From Symsagittifera roscoffensis (taxonomy: Eukaryota > Xenacoelomorpha > Acoela > Convolutidae), in the NCBI RefSeq assembly GCF_963678635.1, contig NC_087067.1, positions 9,593,716-9,657,715 on the forward strand: a stretch of 64,000 nucleotides of DNA. The letters run 5' to 3'. The position numbers and the translations under genes were made by a program. The notes below the pieces were generated by a model. It did not search any database. It was given only the letters and a program-made list of their open reading frames with translations, and was not told the DNA's origin. Positions 47,701-56,700 of the stretch are shown here, piece after piece. The first letter of the stretch is position 1; each line of letters begins with the position of its first letter.

Positions 47701-50700
47701 ATTCGAAAATTCTCAATCAGGTACCTCCAGATTTAGCTGGAATCCTAGTGGACTTCCTTTTTCCATTTAATATCTTGTATTGATTGCCATGCTTCAATTT
47801 TATTGCAAGTGTTGCGAATCCACTTCGCATCTTTGTCAATAATTTTTCTATCAAAAGTTTTGCGAAGCTCCGCTTCACTTCTGGGTCCAAGGTAAACTCA
47901 AAAGAGATCTCAACAAATAAAACTCAAAATGACGATGAAAGTGTTAAGAATAACCGTCGAATAAGATAAATAAGATAATGTTTTTAACCAGGTTTACTCA
48001 GATGGCTTAGTTTTGCCACAAAAGTTGCGACGATTTCTTCTAACCATCTTTTTATACGAAGCGTGGATTCAGTATTTGGATTGCTCGGCTCTTGGGATTT
48101 TTTTCGTTTAAATCAGTTCAAAACGTTTTAAAAAAGTTGGAATCGAAATATGTTTACTATAACAAAAGTGTCTTTCTAGTTTTGAAAGTTTTTCATTTCA
48201 AATCATGACTGCTTTCAGTAAACTGAAGGCGATTTTCGTCTCAGTAGTTTTAAACTGGTTGAGTTCTGTTTTCTGAATCCAATAGCTTTTTCTATTTGTT
48301 TGTTAGGTGTTTTCTTCGTATTCCCTCAGAGAAGAAAAATTTAAGTAGTAAAATGCGGTATTATTTAAAGCTTAGAAAACGTCTGAAACGTTACATCGTG
48401 GGTTAAATGTTATGTTTGCTTGTTTGGTTGGTATATTTGCTTGATTAAGCTGTGTTTGCAAAGGTGCTGTAATCTGCGCTGATATTGTTAGCTGCCGTAA
48501 ATTTGTCTGACCGTTTTGTAATTTAATCCAACTGTAATAGGACAATCAGTTCAAATAAATTGCCTAAATGACCATATTAAGAAAAAACATGCGGTTTTGT
48601 GAATCATTCAAACTTAATATCATCAACAAGCAAAAAATAGATATAGTTGTTGTTGCTTGAGGTGCTCGTTGCTTGAGGGTGAAGCAACATTACCCAGCCG
48701 AGAAAAATAACCAAAAAAATTGCATGTAGTTCTTAAACAGGGGCACAACAGCGGTTCGCCGTGATGAGCTGTACAGCTCTTGTGTTGGTCCTTTCCCCAG
48801 TGGATAAATGGTCTTAATCTTAAAAAGATGGTTAAGAAAATTGGTAACTCGATTTAATCAAAAAAGCTTCTCGAATTTGGGAGATTCAATATATATATAT
48901 TGCTCGTGTCCATGCGAAGTAGCTAGAAAAGCAGATGCTTTTGATAATTCAAAAAAAAAGAATTTTTGGGACGAACTCGACTTATATTTTAAGAGCGAAT
49001 TTTAGTTATAAGGTTTTCCCAGCGGAATGAAAAATATCCTTCAGTTTTCTCAAATTATGGGTCATTGGGTCATTTTGGCTAATTAATCAATGGGTCATTT
49101 TGGCTAATTAATCAAGAATTACGCTGAAACCACTTTGTTAATAGATGAGATAATTATATCACAAGAAGCCTCTTACACAGCCCAACAAAGTTCTAGCAGG
49201 GAAAAATCTCCAAAACCCTGTATAAGAGAAAATATTTTTGCTTGATATTCAAGAAATGTGATTTTTACTATATAAAACCCAAAATCTTTGCTTAAAAACA
49301 AATTTTGAACAATTTGCTCATTTTTTTGGAGATTTAACCCTTCTTTAACTAAAAGGGGTTTGAATCGAGCCATGACCTATATTTTTTGACCTATCTTATA
49401 TCGACTTTTTATACGATGTTTTCGCGTAGTGGTGGTATTGGCCCATGTGAACAATCTCCCCCCTAAAATAGACCAAGTGAAGAATTTCCCCCTAAAGTTA
49501 AATGGAAGTTCAAGCACTAAGGCTTACATGTAATGTGCTCAAATCTGGTTGGCTGAAAAATATTACGTTTAACCAAGTGAGCCATCTACTCCCTAAATTG
49601 ATTTAGGGGGAGATGGTTCACTTGGTCTCTCGAATCCATCAGAATGTTTCGAATTATTCGAGAATCCATGGGTGTAAACGAATTATTTATGATACTATTC
49701 GGCCTGTCGTATGTTGACTTGTTTTAAGTTCCGTCTTCATACCACATATTTGTCATAAAATTTCAGCAATTCTCACTAAAAATAGAAACCCCGTTTTTAA
49801 GTATCAATTTAGAAAATGAAGACATTCGATTGAAGTATTTGCTGGGTAAAGTCTTCAAAGTTGTTCACATTCAATTATTTTCTTCACTTCAAGTCATTTG
49901 CAAAAATTGGAAGGTCATTTTTTTGGTCATTTTTTGTCTGATGGAGCTCATTGAAATTTTTTCAACTACCTGGTGGCTACATTTTCACATTTCCAATGGT
50001 CCAAGGAATTGATTTCCAAGAATTTTTCAAGATGCTTCCAAAAAATTTCAATTGACGAGTTTTGATTAAAATTAAAAGTTTGTTTTTCTTTACCTCTAAA
50101 GGATCCTTGCATTGTTTTGCTGTAACTACAAGAAGACAAGACTGAAAGATATCAATCAAAAATATCAGAAAAATAAGTCAAGTCAAGACATTACCTATTT
50201 TATGGCAAAATTTTGGTTCTTATTAATATCTTGAGTTATCCCAGTTGGAGATAAAGGTATCTGGATTTTTTGTTCTAATTTTTTTGGCCCGGATAAATGT
50301 AAATGAGCACAGTGCCATCCTTCGATTATCAGGACAGCTAATTAGGGGCTCGAAATAGAGGCAGTAGCAATTAATCAAGGCTTGGCTATTGTGAACGGTT
50401 TTCATCAAGTCTTTGTTATTTGCACCTTTTATTTTAAAACCTTGTCTCATACTCAATGTCCAAAGTTATTCTTGGTCCTAGAAAGCGTAATATGGTCTTC
50501 TTCAGAAGCGTAAGAAGATCAGGCTCTTTTTCCAAACCCCCCCCCCCCCCCCCCCCCCCCCCACCTCACACGACCATCAATTTTATGGTGTTACGAGTGA
50601 TTTTACAAGGTTAACGATGAACACCAAATATGTTTGGCAGAGCCTTATTAGTCCGCATGTCAATTTTCATAAGGATCGGACAATGTGAGCAATAACTTTA

Positions 50701-53700
50701 CAAGTATAAAATTGCAGGTGGGGGAAGGAAAAAGAGCCGAAGATCAGTTGAGTTAGTTCATAAAAAAAATAATAATTCATGTGCAAGTAGGGATGTTGTG
50801 TGTTTAGATTTGGGATTGGGAAGGTGGGCGAGTTCTATGGTGCTACTGAAGGCAACTGCAGTGTGATGAACACAGACAACAAAGTGGGTGCAGTCGGTTT
50901 CATGACTCAAATCATACCAGCTCTCTACCCCATCATGCTCATCAAGGTACACTTCATTAAATTTTGACCACTAACCAGAATCACAGAAATTGGAAAAATC
51001 ATAGAATGGCGAAGACATCTTTATGTTGCTAATATCAATTGTTTGAGAGTCGATGAACATAGTGAAAACTCTTGTATAGGTCGTGATGATTTCAGGAAAA
51101 AGTGTGAAAGTTTGTATGTTTTTTTTTAGGAAAAAGTCAAGTTTGTTCAGGCTCAAATTTACTTTTTCGTGGCTTGACTTTTGATTTTTTTCCTAAGTTC
51201 AGTTCATATACTTTGTTAAAAGCAAAGCAAAATTGACTATCGAAGAGCAAAAGTGTAAAGGTCACGAAAAATTATCGAATTCTAATTTCGAAAGTGGATT
51301 TTAATCTTCAGATTTCCCAGCGGAATAAAAAATTAACTATTCATCCAGTTTTTTTCTAATTCAGTTAATTTTGCCGTTAAAGTTTCAATCATAATTTTGT
51401 TTTGAAATTCTGAGAGCGTTAAGCTATAATATTTTTTTGACTTCGAAATTCGAATGTTGAAGTTTTTTTGAAAAAAAAAACAAGTCTGTTTTTTTTCAGC
51501 TTCATTGCGTTCACTGTCTCTTCCAGCTGTCTGTTGATTATGTTCTTAACATTTTCTCCAATTGTGAAGAAATATAGCGACGAGAGAAATCAATTTTTCT
51601 TCTCTTTTTCAGTTATCTTTACAAAAAATACTGGAAAAAATGTTTTCGCTTTTTGGGTTTGTGGGAAGGGAGAGGGAGTGAGAGGCGTTAACTTCATCTT
51701 AGCTCACTCAGTTCAAAATGTCGATTTACTGAGTACATCGTATGCTGTTAACGAAGAATGAGTTTCGATCCGAAAAGGCTTTTAGCTGTGAACAGCGAAC
51801 ATTTAACGCTGTTATTGTCGATACTTGAAGTTTTCTAATACCGCTCCATTCATGACTGAAAGTGTTTAATATGATTTAACACTCGAAATCACCCGCAGTT
51901 TTTTAATGTAAATAAACTGAAATTGCGTAACAAAAAAAAACCGGGGGCGCTAAGTTTTTCCTACTCAAATTGATGGTCGAGTTATAACCGACATATTTTC
52001 ATCAGAATTTTGATTCAGATCGCCGAGTTGTTAGATTTACTGTGCATAATTTTATGACACACGGTTATGATTTTTTTCTTTTATCATATTTGGAAATTTT
52101 AAATTTTTTCTTCACTAGGTGAACCCTGACAGTGGGGAGATCCAAAGAGACAGCAATGGACTCTGCATACAGTGCGAAGCCTACGAGATCGGACACCTCG
52201 TCGGCAAAATCCAGGAGTCAGATCCAGGAAGAAGGTCTGAGTTGTTGCTTTAAATGAATATTCAACCGATTCAAAAAAGTTTATCGTTCTTGAGACTAGT
52301 TGAACTGAATTGTTACGAAAGCACGAGAATTGTTACGAAATTTACTCACGGAACCAACTTATTTACGGAACCATTAATTTGTTTAGTTATATCCAGGTTT
52401 TAGACGGGTTTCATTTAAATTAACTCAAGGAAAGGCATCAGTTTTGAAATGGTAATAATGTTTGTAGGGCTTCGCCTTAGTGCAACTAGTGTTAATATTT
52501 GAGAACTTGGTTGTTAGGTTTGACGGATACTTGGACAGAGCAGCTTCGGAGAAGAAGATAGTGAGGAATGTGTTGAGGAAGGGAGACAGTGCATTCCTCT
52601 CGGGCGATCTGCTGGAGAGAGACGAGAATGGATATCTCTACTTCAGGGACAGAACAGGAGACACCTTCAGGTTAATAACTATATTTTTAACAGTCGATGA
52701 ACGACTCTAAAGTAGGTCGCGATTATTTGTTTTTTCGTTTTTTTTTTCAGGAAAATTTGTTCATGCTCAAATTTACTGTTTCGCGGTTTGATGTTAAAAG
52801 AAAGGCAAACTTTACTATCGAACAGCAATTGTAAAGGTCACGAAAAACTTGATCGAATAGCAGAATTTAATATTCGAATTTCCCAGCAACATGGAAATTT
52901 TACCTATTGACCCAGTTTTCTCAATCATTTCATTTGGTTTGTGTTAATTGAGTTCTTTTCGAATAGTTGGTTTTTCTGAAATATCTTTTTGTTTCTTTTT
53001 TGTACATTTGCACTTTTCCAACTGTCAGTCGGCAAGGTTATTTCTATTTACTAGCAAAAGCTCTCGTATTCTGCCTCTGATTTTTTTTATCAGCCTGTAT
53101 GTAGTTTTCTTGCAATATGCATTTTTCTGAAGTTAATTTTTCGATACTTGAAAGAAGTAAAAGTAGTTGCTACCATTCAGTGCACATCTTGAACGAAGAA
53201 AGTGTTTTTGTTAAGATGGAAGGGAGAAAACGTTTCGACAACTGAAGTAGAGGCTGTACTGATGCCGCTGTTCGGAAACTCGGACGTCGTGGTGTTCGGA
53301 GTACAAGTCCCTGGATTCGAGGGCACAGCAGGAATGGCGGCCATTGCAGTGGATTTACCCAGTAGTCAGGAGTTTAGGCAACTCTACGCTGAGATGCGAG
53401 TAGCTCTACCGGCCTATGCGATGCCCATCTTCATACGTATTATGTCCTCAGCACATGCACATAGCACTGGTTGGTATCTTTTTTCTGTAAACAAACTAGA
53501 CAGTTTAACAAGAGTTACCAGTTGCTGTACAGAAGGTTTTAACCATAGATATCCGTCGAAAAATAACAATAAAACGATATATCTTTTTATATGTTTTATG
53601 TGCGTGGTATAGAGACAGGACCTAAAAGCTTACGATATATCTTTTTTTTTGTTTTGTGTGCGTGGTGTAGAGACAGGACCTAAAAGCTTATTAGAACATC

Positions 53701-56700
53701 TGATTGCCCTCTTTCAAACTTAAACTGGTAAAAATGACACTTTAATTGCAAGAATTTCCATAGCAGTTAAGCACCGGATGTAAACTGAGTTCTTACACAT
53801 GCCAGCTAGCGAGCGCAGTGTTATATTACGAATCCATTTTTTCCAACCCAAGTCGCTTATTTGGTGGCACTTACTCTGCATAGTTTTGGGAACTAAATTG
53901 AATATCTAGTTGTTGTTGTTTTTTGGTGGCGTGTTTAACAATTATCAGGCGACCATAGTGCGGATGCGACCAGATTTTGACACATCAAGGTATTTATCAA
54001 GATTTTTTTTTCCTGATTTCATTTTTTTGAGCTATTTTTGCTGTTTTCTTGTGTTTGCGAATTGCATCTTAGTCTCTGTGTAGTTTTTGTTATCCTTGCA
54101 AAGCCCAAATGTACTGCAAGGGCAGAGTTCCCTGGCTTTAAGATTCGATGAACGCCCCCGAAAGTGTTCGCCTCACGTCATACGCAGATGATTTCACCCA
54201 TTCGCCCGAAGCCTGGACGTTGAGGCAATATCGCGACATCGCTCACTAAATGTTATGAAAATTACGCATTTCGTATCAAAACAATCTATGATTAAAAATA
54301 TTAGAACAGGTAGATCCAGTATTTGCTGGACCACTAATTCACTTCCAATTTAACGTGGAGCATATACGAGGACTGAGACTCCTAGTCAACTGATCGGATT
54401 TTCGAATCCGGAAACTTCAAATAGTTTTTTTTATCGAATTTTTGCTGCATGACATTGACAAATTGATAGAAACTGTAGCTGCTTTATTAATGGCTATTGT
54501 TTGTAAAATTACAAACCGTCGTGGAGCAGATGTGAGAACATGATACTCCTAGTAACAGCAAAGTTTGTTTTCAAGGTGTATTTTTAATCTTTTTCTTATT
54601 TCACTTTGTTTTTGCGTGTTAAGAGCTCTTTTTTGCATTTTCCTAGCTTGTGTTTGCAAAGCGCAGCTTTGTCTCTGTGCAAATACGTACCTCGCCCACA
54701 TAGACTACCAAGCTTCCCCACTTTGCCCCAACTGTCTCTGGGCACCCCACACTAGTTGCCATGTTTTTAACTGCCCCAGAAATCCCTCCCCTTTTACTCC
54801 TGCAGACCTGTGGCTGAGGCCGGTTGAAGTTGCAAAATTCCTTAGCCTGGAGACGGACGAGGAGAACGCGCCCAACATGGACTCAAGAAAGGAAAAAAAT
54901 AGATTAACGTAGTTAAGACTTTTATATAGGCCGTGATGATTTGCTTTCAGGAAATTTCTTCAGGCTCAAATTTGATTTTTTTGGCGTTAGACTTGATTTT
55001 TTTTTAAATTCAGCTCATTATTTTGTTGAAAGAAAGGCAAGCTCCACCAGCGAACAGCAAAGGTGTGCATTAACTAGTTTTGAAAGTGGGTCGCAGCGGA
55101 ATAAAATGTTTAGCTATTGATCCAGTTTGCTCAATGCTTTTTTAATCAAAAAATTGTCAATCACTGTTGTATAAATTCAAAGAGCTTTAAGGCCATATAA
55201 TTTTAAGAGTCGATAAGCGTAGATCAGACTCTTATATTTGTCGTGATGATTTGGTTTTTTTTAAAGAAAAGCCTTGAAATTTGTTCTGACTGAAATGTAC
55301 TTTTTGATGTTCGACTTCTACGTGATCGACTTCTATTTTCGGAGGAGGAATTTCATTTTCAGATTTCTAACTTGATCGACTTTTAGTTTCGGTGGTGGAA
55401 TTTAATTTTCAAATTTTTCTTAAAATTTTAGTTATTAATCCAGTTTTCTCAAATTGTTTTAATTTTATTAAGAGTAATGAACGTAGTGAGGAGGACTCTT
55501 ATATAGGTCTTGCTGATCAAAATGTGTCAATCAAAAAGTGTTCTAGAAGTTCAAAAAGTTTTAAGGCCATTTAATTTTTTTCTTGAATTTCGAAAGTTGA
55601 TTTTCGAAGGTCTTAGGAAGTTGAAATACGAAAGTTGATTTTCGAAAGTTGAAATATAGAAGGTCTTTTGGGTTTCAAAAAGAATCAACGTGAAATTTGA
55701 TATGGTCTTTTCCCGAAAATTGAATTGTTTTTGAAAATCGTGATGTGATATTTTTTTGTCCAAAAACCGAAAGTTTTTTCGAGTGCTTTAGTACATGGAC
55801 ACTTTTCCAACTCTCTGTAGGCTATGTTTTCCTGATGGACTCGTCGTTCCCCTTTTTCGGCATTTTGAACTTGTTGTTTTGAGAAGTATTCTCAAGATTT
55901 GGCCAGAAAACAACGTTGTAGTTTTTGAGCAAGTTTTGGTCCCATTTCTTCGGGCTTCAAGGGTGGCTGTGTAAAAATATCGTTCTATTTACTTTTTATC
56001 ATAAAACATCTGTAGAAGTAAGGTAAATTTTGAAACAGTTCATGAGTTTGTTATCGATTCCCTCAATGAGAGAGGTTTTGAGTGAACTGAAATTAGTTTC
56101 AATTACGATTTCTGGCTGAAATACAAAACCCAGGCTTGTACCTTACGTTTTTTTTTTCGTTTATCCTAACCGTTTTGAAAGATCAATCTAAATAATAGTA
56201 GGCCAACCTTAGTACTTCAAAGTTAGTTTTGTCTGATGGATTCACATTAATTACACTAGCAAGCTTGCGAGTGTTAGTGTATTTAACCTAATTTGCAAAT
56301 TAAAGTGGTCATTGAAAGTGTTCACTTAAACGGAAATGTCACTGTAGCATTAGAAATTGCATAGCATCTGTTCTCTGCTTTATTTGTGGCTAGTGTTTGT
56401 TAGCAATTTAGCGTCTGAGGCTGAGTAGTTAGTGCGTGAGACTCATAATCTCTAGGACGCAGTAGGTCGTAGGCTCGAATCCGAGACGTAGTTGTTGTTT
56501 TACTAATTCGAGGCTTCGTCTCTTTAATGATATCAATTGTCGCAAAACATTATTAACTAAGTTTCAGAATTAATACATGCTTGGGGAGGGAATTCTATGG
56601 TAGGTCACTTAGGGAGGGGGGGGGGAATTGTACGGTTGATCGAAAAATTCGAAGTCTTTTTTTTTCGACTTAATTATTTCGACTGCATTGTATTGCAAGG

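Larger units (their letters stand above)
43357..50807 (+). other. SLC27A intron 8
   Basis: The largest intron (7.45 kb). Contains 450-bp repeats (43,740-44,110; 44,325-44,830; 45,950-46,415; partial 48,965-49,060), a two-unit direct repeat (44,876-45,250), a tRNA-like element (about 45,640-45,905), a four-unit tandem array (46,927-47,590), the fold-back cluster at 49,443-49,627, and a run of 26 C at 50,537-50,562. No exon was recognised. Confidence 0.7.

Noticed and set aside
47640-47770. A frame with [12 protein letters not shown], faintly like exon 7 of the transporter ([14 protein letters not shown]), as a possible duplicated exon 7
   Set aside because: Similarity is limited to a few residues, with no matching splice sites, length or phase.
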